The translations under genes and the position numbers were made by a program. Below the pieces are notes generated by a model, which had not been told where the DNA came from, did no database searches, and saw only the letters and a list, made by a program, of their open reading frames with translations. Positions 17,299 to 25,576 of a stretch of DNA of 64,000 nucleotides are shown in pieces (the stretch's first letter is position 1; every line of letters starts with the position of its first letter). The DNA is from Saccharibacillus alkalitolerans. Its GTDB lineage: Bacteria > Bacillota > Bacilli > Paenibacillales > Paenibacillaceae. Location of the stretch: assembly GCF_011090185.1 (NCBI RefSeq), contig NZ_JAAFGS010000002.1, positions 496,001 through 560,000 of the forward strand. Reading direction: 5' to 3'.

Positions 17299-17337
17299 GC
17301 GAAGAAGCGCGCCGTGCTGCGAAAGCGTATACTGCGA

Positions 17338-17374
17338 AGAAGCTGCCGGGCAAATGCCCTGCAGCTTCTTTTTT
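17338..17374 (+). terminator. Intrinsic terminator after DoxX gene
   Basis: AGAAGCTGC and GCAGCTTCT form the stem, with GGGC...GCCC inside the loop, followed by six Ts. Confidence 0.8.
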
Positions 17375-17465
17375 CGCGGGTGTTCCCTTGTGCAGAATCG
17401 GGGATTTGTCCGGCGAGCATGCGACCGCCGGCGGAAGCCCGGCAGCCTGCCCGCAGCGGCGGCCT

Positions 17466-17555
17466 TCGGCTCGGCTCGGCTCGGCTCGGCTCGGCTCGGC
17501 TCGGCTCGGCTCGGCTCGGCTCGGCTCGGCTCGGCTCGGCTCGGCTCGGCTCGGC
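17466..17555. repeat. Pentanucleotide tandem repeat (TCGGC)18
   Basis: Eighteen exact copies of TCGGC in a row, 90 bp, with no interruption. It lies after the DoxX terminator and just before the first interspersed repeat copy. No real gene crosses it on either strand: the forward frames give only low-complexity Leu-Gly-Ser-Ala-Arg repeats. A perfect tract of this kind is expected to change length by slippage. Confidence 0.95.
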
Positions 17556-17750
17556 TAACGGATTCTATGTCCCTTAGACCGGCAAATCAAGCCTCTCCGC
17601 GATTTTAACGGATCGCATGTCCGTTAGCCGCTCGCCCAGCCTCTTTTTCCGCCAAAAATCAGCTGATTTCTGCTCTAAGCGTCACCTGGATCCGTTAAAA
17701 TTTCCCCGCCGCTCCAAATGCCCGCTAAGCGTCTGCTGATTCCGTTAAAA
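17556..17750. repeat. Four copies of a short interspersed repeat (TAACGGAT...TTAG)
   Basis: Two copies in + orientation (17556-17577 and 17606-17627; TAACGGAT-N-ATGTCC-TTAG) and two in - orientation (17675-17700 and 17725-17750; CTAAGCGTC...TCCGTTAAAA). On their own strand all four read TAACGGA, a variable centre, then CTTAG or GTTAG at the end. The rest of the interval is GC-rich spacer without a gene. Such elements are often seen between genes in Paenibacillaceae; their function is unknown to me. Confidence 0.75.
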
Positions 17751-17829
17751 CCATAAGCCGCTCGGGAATCCACGCGGAGCACCCTTGCGGTATTCGCATC
17801 GCAAACGGGCGCCGCACGCAGGCCTCGCT

Positions 17830-18444
17830 TTATTTCAGCGTCTCCCAACGCTCCCACAATTCCGGCGGGTTCAGCTCGTAGATGCCGTTTTCGCGGAACA
17901 TGTATTGATGCATGATGAATTCCCGACGCAGCGTGGCGAAGTCGTCATGGAACGTTCTGATAAAGTCGTTGATCTCCCGCTCCTCGTATTTGCGTCCCGG
18001 CTCGAGCCGGCGGACCATCTCCTCCAGCACGATCAGCTTCTTTTTGAGCTGGGCCGGAATGCTTTTCAGACGGCCGTCGGCGGCGAAGAAGCTTTTCAGC
18101 ACGGAAGCTTTCGTCTTCTCCCGCTGCTCCAGCATCTCCGAATCGGCTGCCGTTTCCGAAGCTTCCGCTCCGCGCCGGTAGATCAATTCGGCCGTGGCCG
18201 AGCCGCTGCTGCGGATAAAATAATCGTCGAGCGAAAAATAAATCGTATTTTTGTCCCGCCGCTCCCGGATCAGGCTCGCCGCCCGCAGCTTCGACGCGTG
18301 ATGGGTAATCGTCGCCGGCGTGACGCTCAGCCGCTGGGCAAGCGCCTGCCCGTTCAGCTCGCCTTCGCTGAGCAGGATCAGCATCCGAATCCGCGTCGGA
18401 TCGGCCAGCGCCTTGTGGTAAGCGACCAGTTTCTCCAATTGCAT
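17830..18444 (-). CDS. ArsR-type transcription regulator with DUF2087 domain
   Basis: A 204-residue regulator. The N-terminal half is a winged helix of the ArsR type (HKALADPTRIRMLILLSEGE, then recognition region VTPATITHHASKLR). The C-terminal half is a DUF2087 domain (GRLKSIPAQLKKKLIVLEEM, then EINDFIRTFHDDFATLRREFI). No metal-binding Cys cluster is visible. The ATG at 18444 has AGGAG ten bases upstream. A stand-alone DUF2087 protein (20533-20889) lies in the same cluster and shares the block GRLKSIP-QLKKKLIVLE. It may bind the palindrome at 20937-20980; this is inference. Confidence 0.85.
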   Translation of the reverse strand: MQLEKLVAYHKALADPTRIRMLILLSEGELNGQALAQRLSVTPATITHHASKLRAASLIRERRDKNTIYFSLDDYFIRSSGSATAELIYRRGAEASETAADSEMLEQREKTKASVLKSFFAADGRLKSIPAQLKKKLIVLEEMVRRLEPGRKYEEREINDFIRTFHDDFATLRREFIMHQYMFRENGIYELNPPELWERWETLK

Positions 18445-18551
18445 GCCAACCGAACTCCTCTCGGGTTGATTCCGTTTCTTCCCCAATTAGAGCATGAATC
18501 CGGCAGAGGAAGCAACCTTGACGGACGCTCCCTGCCGAAGCTGCCAAACCT

Positions 18552-19166
18552 CTAATCGCGGCCGAGATGGCGGACGTCCGCGAAAACGCCCAGGCGGAAC
18601 GTTCCGCCTGTCCCGGCGATCAGCTCGGTCAAGGAGCATTCCGGCACAAGCCCGCTCTGCTCGTCGGCAAAGTTCGGGCAAACGGCATTCAGCTCCGCTT
18701 CCGGGAACGTGCAGGCCAGAAAATCGGTGATCAGTCCGCCGTGCGTGACGAAAGCGATCTCGCCGCCCGGAGCGCATAAGCCCGCCCAGTGCCGCAGAGC
18801 GGCACCCAGCCTCGCCGACGCCAGACGGACCGAATCTCCGCCGCAGGGCGGGACATAATCGGGGTCTTTCGTGCAGCGGTCCCAGACCGCTGCGAATTCC
18901 CCGAACGTCTGCCCGGGCACGTCGCCCCAGTTCGCGCGCTCGCGCAGCCGGCTATCCACTTGGGCTTCCCGCCCGGATGCCGAGGCCACAAAGGCCGCCG
19001 TTTCCCGCGCGCGCCGCAGCGGACTGGTCACGACCGCCGCGAGCGGACGGTCTTTCAACGCATAGGCGGCGGCCCGCGCCTGCAGGACGCCTTCGGGCGT
19101 CAGCGGCACGTCGCCCATCGACGCCTCCTTCAAACCGTGGCGAATCAGCCAAAACGTGATGTCCAT
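18552..19166 (-). CDS. Histidine phosphatase family protein
   Basis: A 204-residue member of the phosphoglycerate-mutase-like histidine phosphatases. The catalytic LIRHG motif is at residues ~7-11 (WLIRHGLKEAS), SPLRRARETA near residue 53, and the second His in FVTHGGLI near residue 145. The enzyme removes phosphate from an unknown small molecule or protein. GGAGG lies six bases before the ATG at 19166. It follows the MFS gene with an 17-bp gap and precedes the ArsR-type gene, so all four genes are probably in one transcript. Confidence 0.88.
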   Translation of the reverse strand: MDITFWLIRHGLKEASMGDVPLTPEGVLQARAAAYALKDRPLAAVVTSPLRRARETAAFVASASGREAQVDSRLRERANWGDVPGQTFGEFAAVWDRCTKDPDYVPPCGGDSVRLASARLGAALRHWAGLCAPGGEIAFVTHGGLITDFLACTFPEAELNAVCPNFADEQSGLVPECSLTELIAGTGGTFRLGVFADVRHLGRD

Positions 19167-19183
19167 GTTTATCCTCCGCGTAT

Positions 19184-20521
19184 TCAAGATTGAGGCTGCG
19201 GCCGCGCGGACCCCGCTGCGGCATTCAGCTCCCGCCTCTGCGGCAGCAGCGTCAGCGCCGGGATGCAGGACAAGACGATCAGCAGGCCGGCTCCCAGACC
19301 GATCGTCCTAGCGGGCAGAACATCCAACAAGACGCCGGCGGCCAGCATCGACACGCCCATCGTGACGTTCGACAGCGTCTCGTTCAACGCGAATGCCCGC
19401 CCGTGGACCCGTTCCGGCACGGCGCGCATGATCAGCGTCGCCAGCGCCGTGTTGCCGACCCCTCCGCCGAGCGTCGCCAGCAGAATGAAGGCGCCGCCGA
19501 GCGCCAGATTCGGCGCGGCGCTGACCAGAATATGGGCCAGCCCTTCCGCCGCGGCGCCCGCAATCAACACCTGCACCGGCCAGCGCTTAAAATAAGGCGC
19601 CAGCAGGCCCCCCAGAATAAAACCGATCCCCAGGCAGCCGTACAGCAGCCCGACTCCCCGGTCCCCCGCGCCGAACACCTGATACCCGTACACGCTGATC
19701 AGCACGTTGATCGCTCCGCCGCCGATCGGCCAGGCGACCGACTGCACGGCGACGACCCTCATCAAGGCCAAACGCCGGAACGTTTTCCAGAAGTCGGACT
19801 CGCTTCGGGCCTGCTCGGCCTTTCTGATCTGCTCGGCCTCTCGGGCGCGTCCGATCTGCCGGGCCTGTTCGCCCCTTGCGGTCCGGACGTTCCGTCCGGC
19901 GCCTTTCGGCGATTGCGCGTTGCGCCCCTCCTCCTGCCCAGGCTCCCCGTAGGGCATGCGCCAAACCAGCAGCCCCGACGCCAGAAACGTCGCCGCGTTC
20001 AGCAGAAACGACCACTGCGGCCCGAATGCCGCGCTGGCCGCGCCGCCGAGCATCGCGCCGAGCGTCATGTTCATGCCCGCCAGGCTCTGATCGAAGGCGT
20101 TGGCAGCCTGCAAATTTTCGGCGCGCACGATGCGCGGAATCAGCGCCTGCCTGGCCGGCAGCGACAGCGCCGAGAACACGACCAGCCCGACCGTCGCGGC
20201 GTAAGCGATCCAGACCCGATCCGGCGAGTCGACCAGCAGCAGGGACAGCGCCAGCCCGATTCGCGAGAAATCGGAAACGACGAGAATCGCCTTTTTGTTC
20301 CGACGGTCGGCGAGCATGCCGCCGATCGGTCCCATGGCCAGAAACGGCAGCGTCCTTGCGGCCAGCGTAATGCCGACCGCCATGCCGGAGCCGGTCAGTT
20401 GAAGCAGCAGGCTCAGAATCGCCACGCTGCTGAACCAGTCGCCGATCCCGCTGACGAAGTTGGCCGCCGCCAGCTTGCGGTAGGCCGGCTCGCTTTTCAT
20501 TACCTTCAGCAGTTCGTTCAT
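19184..20521 (-). CDS. MFS transporter (MFS_3-type efflux pump)
   Basis: A 445-residue membrane protein with about twelve helices. The loop after helix 2 has GPIGGMLADRRNKKAIL, the MFS motif A. A long central cytoplasmic loop (about residues 195-240) is rich in Arg, Glu, Ala and Gln, low in complexity, and of no recognised fold. The family includes macrolide and other drug exporters. AAGGGGGGG sits just before the ATG at 20521. It starts 11 bases after the stand-alone DUF2087 gene and shares its operator-like promoter, which suggests substrate-inducible export. Confidence 0.85.
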   Translation of the reverse strand: MNELLKVMKSEPAYRKLAAANFVSGIGDWFSSVAILSLLLQLTGSGMAVGITLAARTLPFLAMGPIGGMLADRRNKKAILVVSDFSRIGLALSLLLVDSPDRVWIAYAATVGLVVFSALSLPARQALIPRIVRAENLQAANAFDQSLAGMNMTLGAMLGGAASAAFGPQWSFLLNAATFLASGLLVWRMPYGEPGQEEGRNAQSPKGAGRNVRTARGEQARQIGRAREAEQIRKAEQARSESDFWKTFRRLALMRVVAVQSVAWPIGGGAINVLISVYGYQVFGAGDRGVGLLYGCLGIGFILGGLLAPYFKRWPVQVLIAGAAAEGLAHILVSAAPNLALGGAFILLATLGGGVGNTALATLIMRAVPERVHGRAFALNETLSNVTMGVSMLAAGVLLDVLPARTIGLGAGLLIVLSCIPALTLLPQRRELNAAAGSARPQPQS

Positions 20522-20532
20522 CCCGCCCCCCC

Positions 20533-20889
20533 TTACGACAGTTCTTCCCAGCGGCGGGCCGAAGCCGCCGGGGTTCGCCTGTAAATTTCGTTTTCCCGCG
20601 TCATGAAGCCCTGCACGATGAATTCCCGCCGAATCGTCGCGTAATCGTCATGATACAGGCGGATGAACGCGTTGATCTCGCTCTCCGAGTACGGGCGGTC
20701 CGGCTCCAGCTTGCCTGTCAGATGCTCCAGCACGATCAACTTTTTCTTCAACTGCGACGGAATGCTTTTCAGCCGGCCTTCCTTGTCCAAAAAATTCCGG
20801 ATGACCGAGTCCCTCTGCCTGCGCAGCGCCTCCGGGAGCGATTCCGGCTTGGGATTTTCGTTTGTTTCCGCTGTTTCCCGTTCAATCAT
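20533..20889 (-). CDS. Stand-alone DUF2087 protein
   Basis: A 118-residue protein made of a charged N-terminal tail and one DUF2087 domain (GRLKSIPSQLKKKLIVLEHL, then EINAFIRLYHDDYATIRREFI). The domain is closely related to the C-terminal half of the ArsR-type regulator at 17830-18444, but there is no DNA-binding part. It could bind the same ligand or bind the regulator and titrate it. The ATG at 20889 follows GGAG at eight bases. It is the first gene after the AT-rich palindrome, followed closely by the MFS gene. Confidence 0.8.
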   Translation of the reverse strand: MIERETAETNENPKPESLPEALRRQRDSVIRNFLDKEGRLKSIPSQLKKKLIVLEHLTGKLEPDRPYSESEINAFIRLYHDDYATIRREFIVQGFMTRENEIYRRTPAASARRWEELS

Positions 20890-20936
20890 GTTCGCTTCTC
20901 CTCCAGCCGGGGGAAAGAGAGCTCTTCCTTCCCCCT

Positions 20937-20980
20937 ATCTAATTTAACAAAAATCTAATTAGTTATTTGTTAAATTAGAT
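20937..20980 (-). promoter_or_regulatory. AT-rich operator palindrome (15 + 14 + 15)
   Basis: ATCTAATTTAACAAA (20937-20951) is perfectly repeated in inverse as TTTGTTAAATTAGAT (20966-20980). The 14-base centre contains CTAATTAG, itself a palindrome, so CTAATT occurs several times. It lies 48 bases before the DUF2087 start and would cover the promoter. AT-rich long palindromes are typical operators of ArsR-type repressors; the likely binder is the regulator at 17830-18444. Confidence 0.75.
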
Positions 20981-21010
20981 GTTAATGCCGGATTGTCCCG
21001 TTGTCAACGC

Positions 21011-21048
21011 AAAAAAAAGAAGCGGGCCGCATCGCGGTCTCCGCTTCC
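21011..21048 (-). terminator. Intrinsic terminator after APH-like gene
   Basis: On the minus strand GAAGCGG pairs with CCGCTTC-like bases around GACCGCGATGCGGC, then a run of eight Ts. Confidence 0.75.
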
Positions 21049-21091
21049 TTGTCTTCATCTTCCGTTTCCGCGCGGCCGATTCCCCTTCCGC

Positions 21092-21964
21092 TTACGCTTC
21101 CGGCAGCAGCATCCGCCAGAACTGCCAGGCGGCCAGATATTCCGGCAGCTCGCTTCCGTTCTCCGCGGCGCACACGCCCATCCGGCAGTACAGGCGCAGC
21201 AGCGCTTCCTGCACCAGCCGCTCCTGATCCGCCGTTTGGATGCCGAGCCCCGAGTAGGCGCCGAACAGCACTTCCAGCGACAGGTCGTCCGGCGTCGAGC
21301 AGAAGGCCTGCACAAAATCGTACAGCACCGGTCCGGCCGTCGGCTTCGGTTCGAGCACCCCGACCAGCTCCGCCTTGCGGAACACGAGGCTGCGCGCATC
21401 CATGCCGCCGTGCAGCAGGTATTTGCCTCCGGCTTCCGCCAGCGGCTCGAGCAGCAGCGCCACTCGCTCGCAGTCTTCCGCCGGCTGCAGGCCGTTCAAG
21501 TTCTCCCGGGCTTTCGACAGCTCCCGCTCGTTAAATTCGCTCCAGGACGAGCAGGGCTCGGTCAGCCTTCCCCATTTGCCTCCCGCCTCGTCCGCTTCGT
21601 AGCGGTTCAGCAGCTCGTCGACGAGCTGCGGCAGCCAGACTTTTTTCGATCCCCGGTCCGCGGCTTCGCCCCCCGCCGTTCCGTCGACGTAAGGCTGGAC
21701 CAGATAACCTTTGACCGGATCGGCATACAGCAGCTTCGGCAGCAGCGGGCTGTCCGGATAAGCTTTGTACAGCTGCTCGGCCATGGCGATATTTTCGGGC
21801 GCGTCCATGCGCAGCGCGTATTTCGGTTTTCCGTCCGCGGTCAGCAGATACGTCCGCTTGCCCTCTTCTTCGCTTTCGGGCTTTTCCCGGAGCTCGACCG
21901 TCTCGATGATGCCTTTCATAAACAAATGCTGAATGGTAGCGTAAATGCGCGGTGCAAGAATCAT
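21092..21964 (-). CDS. Degenerate aminoglycoside-phosphotransferase-like protein
   Basis: A 290-residue protein with the APH/choline-kinase fold order. The catalytic loop, normally HGDxxxxN, reads LLHGGMDARSLVF, so the catalytic Asp is Gly and the Asn is Ser. The following metal-binding Asp (ID) is LE in GVLEPKPTAGPVLYDFV. These changes argue against normal phosphotransfer, so this may be a pseudokinase or binding protein. The N-terminal lobe (YALRMDAPENIAMAEQLY) is kept. The ATG at 21964 has AGGGGG at a long distance. The family call is fair; the loss of activity is inference from motifs. Confidence 0.7.
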   Translation of the reverse strand: MILAPRIYATIQHLFMKGIIETVELREKPESEEEGKRTYLLTADGKPKYALRMDAPENIAMAEQLYKAYPDSPLLPKLLYADPVKGYLVQPYVDGTAGGEAADRGSKKVWLPQLVDELLNRYEADEAGGKWGRLTEPCSSWSEFNERELSKARENLNGLQPAEDCERVALLLEPLAEAGGKYLLHGGMDARSLVFRKAELVGVLEPKPTAGPVLYDFVQAFCSTPDDLSLEVLFGAYSGLGIQTADQERLVQEALLRLYCRMGVCAAENGSELPEYLAAWQFWRMLLPEA

Positions 21965-22062
21965 GCTTTCTTTTTCCCCCTAATGCTTGGTTGCCGGTGT
22001 GAACGAACTGATGTATTTTACCATGACGCCCAGGGTTGGAAAAGGAATTTATGCCGCGCCGC

Positions 22063-22644
22063 TTAGCGTTCGAACAGCTCGGGATAAAATTTCGGGCTGA
22101 GGCAGTGCTTGTCGTTCAGCGGCGGATCGACGGCTCGTTCGGCCAATTCGCCGAGCTTCGCTTCCAGGCCTTCCACCGCTTTGACCGTCCGCGGCGTCAC
22201 GTCGGACGGCTTGTCGGCATCGGAGATCGTCACGACGAGCTTATCCCGCCGTACCCAGACGTGCGCCGGCAGGCCGAACAGACGAAGATGGCCAGGCTGG
22301 CGCAGGTTCGGATGATTGGGGATGCGGAACCGATCGGCGGCCGCGCTCGCTTCGTCCGTTTCCGGCAGTTCTTCCAGCGTAATGCCCAGCTGTCCGCATA
22401 CCTTCTCCAGCTCTTCCCGCGAGGAAACGCGGAACGCCGCCATCAGCCGGTCACGGTCGCCCGTCTGGTCGGCATTGGCCCGGCAGAACCGGAATACCCG
22501 CAGGCGGCCGGCCCATTCCTTCAATTCGAGCCGGGGATGCGTTTCGTAAAAGTAGCGGTACCAGATTTCCTCGAGCTCTTCCTGAGTCGGCACATGGCGT
22601 TTTGGCCCTTTTTTTTCCTTCGGACCGAAAAACAGTCTCCACAT
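22063..22644 (-). CDS. Conserved-looking protein of unknown function
   Basis: A 193-residue soluble protein that I do not recognise. It starts with a basic stretch (MWRLFFGPKEKKGPKRHVPT), followed by predicted helices with PTQEELEEIWYRYFYETHPRLE. The middle has a helix-rich region with VSSREELEKVCGQLGI, and the C-terminal third looks like a small beta-alpha domain (LRLFGLPAHVWVRRDKLVVT). GGGAGG lies eight bases before the ATG at 22644. It is 98 bases upstream of the APH-like gene on the same strand, so both may be co-transcribed. Confidence 0.7.
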   Translation of the reverse strand: MWRLFFGPKEKKGPKRHVPTQEELEEIWYRYFYETHPRLELKEWAGRLRVFRFCRANADQTGDRDRLMAAFRVSSREELEKVCGQLGITLEELPETDEASAAADRFRIPNHPNLRQPGHLRLFGLPAHVWVRRDKLVVTISDADKPSDVTPRTVKAVEGLEAKLGELAERAVDPPLNDKHCLSPKFYPELFER

Positions 22645-22908
22645 GGGCGATCCCTCCCGTTTCGTTTGAATGAAAGAAGGCTGCCGCATGCGTCCGCCGG
22701 CTCGCCGTCTTCCTCTTACCGTTATTGTACCCGCTGAACGAAAGAATGCGAGGCTCACGGCCGTTTTTTTATGCAAAGACCCGCCTGCGGGCCTTAGACG
22801 GCATTGACCGCGGCATGCTGTAAGCGTATTCTATTCGTGGAATCGCGGAAATCCCGCAGCGGAAATCGCCGCGAAATACCCGGGTCACACCGAACAAGGG
22901 GGCAGAGC

Positions 22909-23718
22909 ATGAATCTTGTATTGAACCTTTTTCCCGGCGGACGGCACAAAGCGCTGACGTTCAGCTACGACGACGGACGCACCCAGGACCGGCGGCTCGT
23001 CGAGATCTTCAATCGGCACGGCCTTAAGGCGACGTTCCACCTCAATTCCGGCAAGTTCGACGAACCCGGCTACGTCAAGTACGAGGAAGTGTCGGCGCTG
23101 TACGCGGGGCACGAAGTGTCCGCGCATACCGTCAACCATCCGTTTCTGGAACGGATTCCGCGGGAGCGCCTGATCATGGAAGTGATGGACGACCGCGGCG
23201 CCCTGGAGGAACTGGCGGGCTATCCCGTGCGGGGCATGTCTTACCCCTACGGCGCCTATACGGAGGAAGTCGCGGAAGCGATCGGATCGCTCGGCATCCG
23301 CTACTGCCGCACGGTCCGTTCGACCGGCGAATTCGCGGTGCCCCGGCGGCCGCTGACCTGGCACCCGACCTGCCATCACAAGCAGATGCGCGAGTACGGA
23401 CAAAAGTTTCTGGAGCTCGATCCGCCCGCCCACTACGCCAATCTGGCGCTGCTGTACGTCTGGGGCCACAGCTACGAATTCGACAACGACGACAACTGGC
23501 AGGAGATCGAAGAATTCTGCGCCGGCATTTCCGGACGGGAAGACATCTGGTACGCGACGAATATCGAAATCGCGGATTATCTGGATGCCCTGCAAAGGCT
23601 GGAGTTTTCGGTCAGCGGGGCGATGGTGCGCAATCCGTCGGCCGTATCCGTCTGGGTGACGGCCGACGGACAGGCGATCGAGATCGGCGCGGGGGAGACC
23701 AAGCGGCTGGACGCATAA
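22909..23718 (+). CDS. Polysaccharide deacetylase (CE4)
   Basis: A 269-residue NodB-homology deacetylase. Motif 1 is TFSYDDG (catalytic Asp and metal Asp), motif 2 is SAHTVNHPF (HxxxH-type metal ligands), motif 3 is SYPYGAY, and a late motif is WGHSYEF. It removes acetyl groups from N-acetylglucosamine-containing or other acetylated sugars. There is no signal peptide, so it may work inside the cell or on an imported substrate. The ATG at 22909 follows AAGGGGG; a longer frame begins upstream without a ribosome site. It is a single gene with a two-way terminator after it. Confidence 0.88.
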   Translation: MNLVLNLFPGGRHKALTFSYDDGRTQDRRLVEIFNRHGLKATFHLNSGKFDEPGYVKYEEVSALYAGHEVSAHTVNHPFLERIPRERLIMEVMDDRGALEELAGYPVRGMSYPYGAYTEEVAEAIGSLGIRYCRTVRSTGEFAVPRRPLTWHPTCHHKQMREYGQKFLELDPPAHYANLALLYVWGHSYEFDNDDNWQEIEEFCAGISGREDIWYATNIEIADYLDALQRLEFSVSGAMVRNPSAVSVWVTADGQAIEIGAGETKRLDA

Positions 23719-23766
23719 CCTCACCGGCGGACGAGCGCGGACGAAAAGATCGCAAGCGAGATACGC

Positions 23767-23802
23767 AAAAGACACGGGGATTCCCATCCCCGTGTCTTTT
23801 TT
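23767..23802. terminator. Bidirectional intrinsic terminator
   Basis: AAAAGACACGGGG pairs with CCCCGTGTCTTTT around ATTCCCAT-like loop bases. A and T runs on both sides serve the convergent CE4 (+) and LysE (-) genes. Confidence 0.9.
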
Positions 23803-23829
23803 CGGCTCGCCGCGAATCGCCGAGTCGAT

Positions 23830-24453
23830 CTACGGACGCCGCTCGAGCGCCAATTTCACGCCGAAGCCCAGCAGCACGAAACCGGTCACGCCCTGCATCG
23901 CGCCGCGCACGGACGGACGCTTGAGCCAGGCGCCGATCCGATCCAGCAGGCAGACGTAGAAGAACATCCAGACTACCGTCATGACCGTATAGGTCAAGCC
24001 CATCAGCAGGAACGGCACCAGCGGTTCCGCGCCGGCGGCGAGAAACTGCGGCAGGAACGTCAGGAAAAAGACGGCGACCTTCGGATTCAGCATGTTCGTC
24101 AGCATTCCTTGAAGGAGCGGCGAGCGGTTTCGATGGCGGTTATCCGGATCGGCCGCAGGATTGCCCTTGTTCCGGCGCAGCGCGATCAGCGACGTAATGC
24201 CCAGGTAGATCAAGTACAGCGCTCCCGCATATTTGAAAACGGAAAACAGCAGCGCCGACTTCACGATCAGCGCGGACAGGCCGAGCACGGCGGCAAACGT
24301 ATGCGCCAGCGTGCCGACCGCGCTGCCCAATACCGTTTGGACGCCGCCTTTTCGCCCGTAAATCATCGTATTCTGCGTCGCCAGACCGGTGTCCGGCCCC
24401 GGCAGCAGAATCAGCAGAAACGACATGAACGCAAACAGCCCGAAATGCTCCAT
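23830..24453 (-). CDS. LysE/RhtB-family amino-acid exporter
   Basis: A 207-residue membrane protein with about six helices. It starts FGLFAFMSFLLILLPGPDTG, the LysE/RhtB signature, followed by GRKGGVQTVLGSAVGTLAH and MLTNMLNPKVAVFFLTFLPQF. Members export lysine, threonine, homoserine lactone or related compounds, driven by the proton gradient. GGGAGG lies before the ATG at 24453. The gene is alone, with a shared terminator at its end. The substrate is unknown. Confidence 0.9.
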   Translation of the reverse strand: MEHFGLFAFMSFLLILLPGPDTGLATQNTMIYGRKGGVQTVLGSAVGTLAHTFAAVLGLSALIVKSALLFSVFKYAGALYLIYLGITSLIALRRNKGNPAADPDNRHRNRSPLLQGMLTNMLNPKVAVFFLTFLPQFLAAGAEPLVPFLLMGLTYTVMTVVWMFFYVCLLDRIGAWLKRPSVRGAMQGVTGFVLLGFGVKLALERRP

Positions 24454-24582
24454 TTCCCAACCTCCCGAAACCGAATTTGATCCAGTTTATCACAGGAAAG
24501 CGAAAAAGAATACGGTCCGCCGGAGGCCGAAAACGAAGCCGCGAGGCAGTCCGCGCACCCTCCTGCTCGGCGAGGCGTCGAC

Positions 24583-24610
24583 AAAAAAAAGGAACCGGCA
24601 TCCGGCTCCT
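24583..24610 (-). terminator. Intrinsic terminator after BNR-like lipoprotein gene
   Basis: On the minus strand GGAGCCGG pairs with CCGGTTCC (one G-T pair) followed by eight Ts. Confidence 0.7.
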
Positions 24611-24644
24611 TCCGTTCTTCTTCCCGTCACATCTTCTTCCCGCC

Positions 24645-25454
24645 TCACTCGTCGCCGCGCTCGAACGTCCAGGTTCGGCCTTCGATCGTGATCGACCAGG
24701 CGCGCCCGGTCTCGTCGGCGAGGCGCTTCGTTTTCCAGCTTAATCCGTGCAGTTCCCCCTGCTCGCTCCGAAGCGGATCGGACCAAGTCTCGCCGCCGTC
24801 CGAAGTGACGTAGAACAGCAGCGGATTTTCCTCTCCGCTGCCGGCTGCGTAATCGGCCTGCGCGATAAACAGGCCCAGCTCCGTACCGGAGAACAGAAGC
24901 GGCGCTTTCGGCCGGAATCGGGCGGTGCGGAAGTCGGCCGGGATCTTCAGTGCCGTCGGGCTCCAGGATAAGCCGCCGTCCCGGGTCTCGAACAGAAGCG
25001 GGTTCCCTTCCTGCGGCGTATCGACCGAGACCCATCCGCGCCGTTCGTCGGCGAATCGCACGGCGCCCACCGAACCGGAAGGGAAAGAGCCTTTGCGGGA
25101 ATCGTCGATCTTTTTCCACTCTTGGCCGCCGTCCCGTGTGGCGTACAGCGTATTGTCGATATTGGACTTGCCGTTTATTTGAGCTTCTATTTTCCAGCCC
25201 GCCAGACTGTCGTCCAGATAAGTTTCGCGGGTTTGCGTTTGTTCGGCAGGCGTGCCGGATTCAGCTTTCGCTTCCGGCTCCGGCGTTTCTGCGGCGGACG
25301 GCTCGTAAGCCGTCCGAGAAGGCGATACGGGCAGCGGCGAAGCTCCCGTGCCGGCAAGCCCGCTCTGCGCGGAGCAGCCCGCCAGCAGACTGCCCGCGAG
25401 AAGCACGCAAGCCAAGCCGCCGGCATTTATCGAAAATCGGTGTCGTTTCATCAT
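24645..25454 (-). CDS. Lipoprotein with BNR/sialidase-like repeats
   Basis: A 269-residue lipoprotein. The lipobox is LLAGC near residue 26, followed by a Pro/Glu/Ala-rich linker. The rest holds at least three Asp-box motifs (TRDGGQEWKK, TRDGGLSWSP, TSDGGETWSD), the mark of BNR/YCF48-like beta-propellers. These fold as blades and often have no enzyme activity. The domain is too short for a full sialidase and lacks its catalytic residues as far as can be seen. GAGGAGG lies eight bases before the first of two adjacent ATGs. Its role may be binding at the cell surface. Confidence 0.75.
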   Translation of the reverse strand: MMKRHRFSINAGGLACVLLAGSLLAGCSAQSGLAGTGASPLPVSPSRTAYEPSAAETPEPEAKAESGTPAEQTQTRETYLDDSLAGWKIEAQINGKSNIDNTLYATRDGGQEWKKIDDSRKGSFPSGSVGAVRFADERRGWVSVDTPQEGNPLLFETRDGGLSWSPTALKIPADFRTARFRPKAPLLFSGTELGLFIAQADYAAGSGEENPLLFYVTSDGGETWSDPLRSEQGELHGLSWKTKRLADETGRAWSITIEGRTWTFERGDE

Positions 25455-25576
25455 GATGATAACCTCCTCATTCGCCGCCAGTATAACAAACTTCGGAAGC
25501 GCGAAAGTGACAGCATCCGCACGCGTTGTCACTTCGAGGTTAAAATTCGGTAACCAATCTCCTGCCGGCGGGGAAC

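Noticed and set aside
17034-17608. Reading frames through the (TCGGC)18 tract
   Set aside because: They only translate the repeat as Leu-Gly-Ser-Ala-Arg or similar and start inside the DoxX gene or after its terminator.
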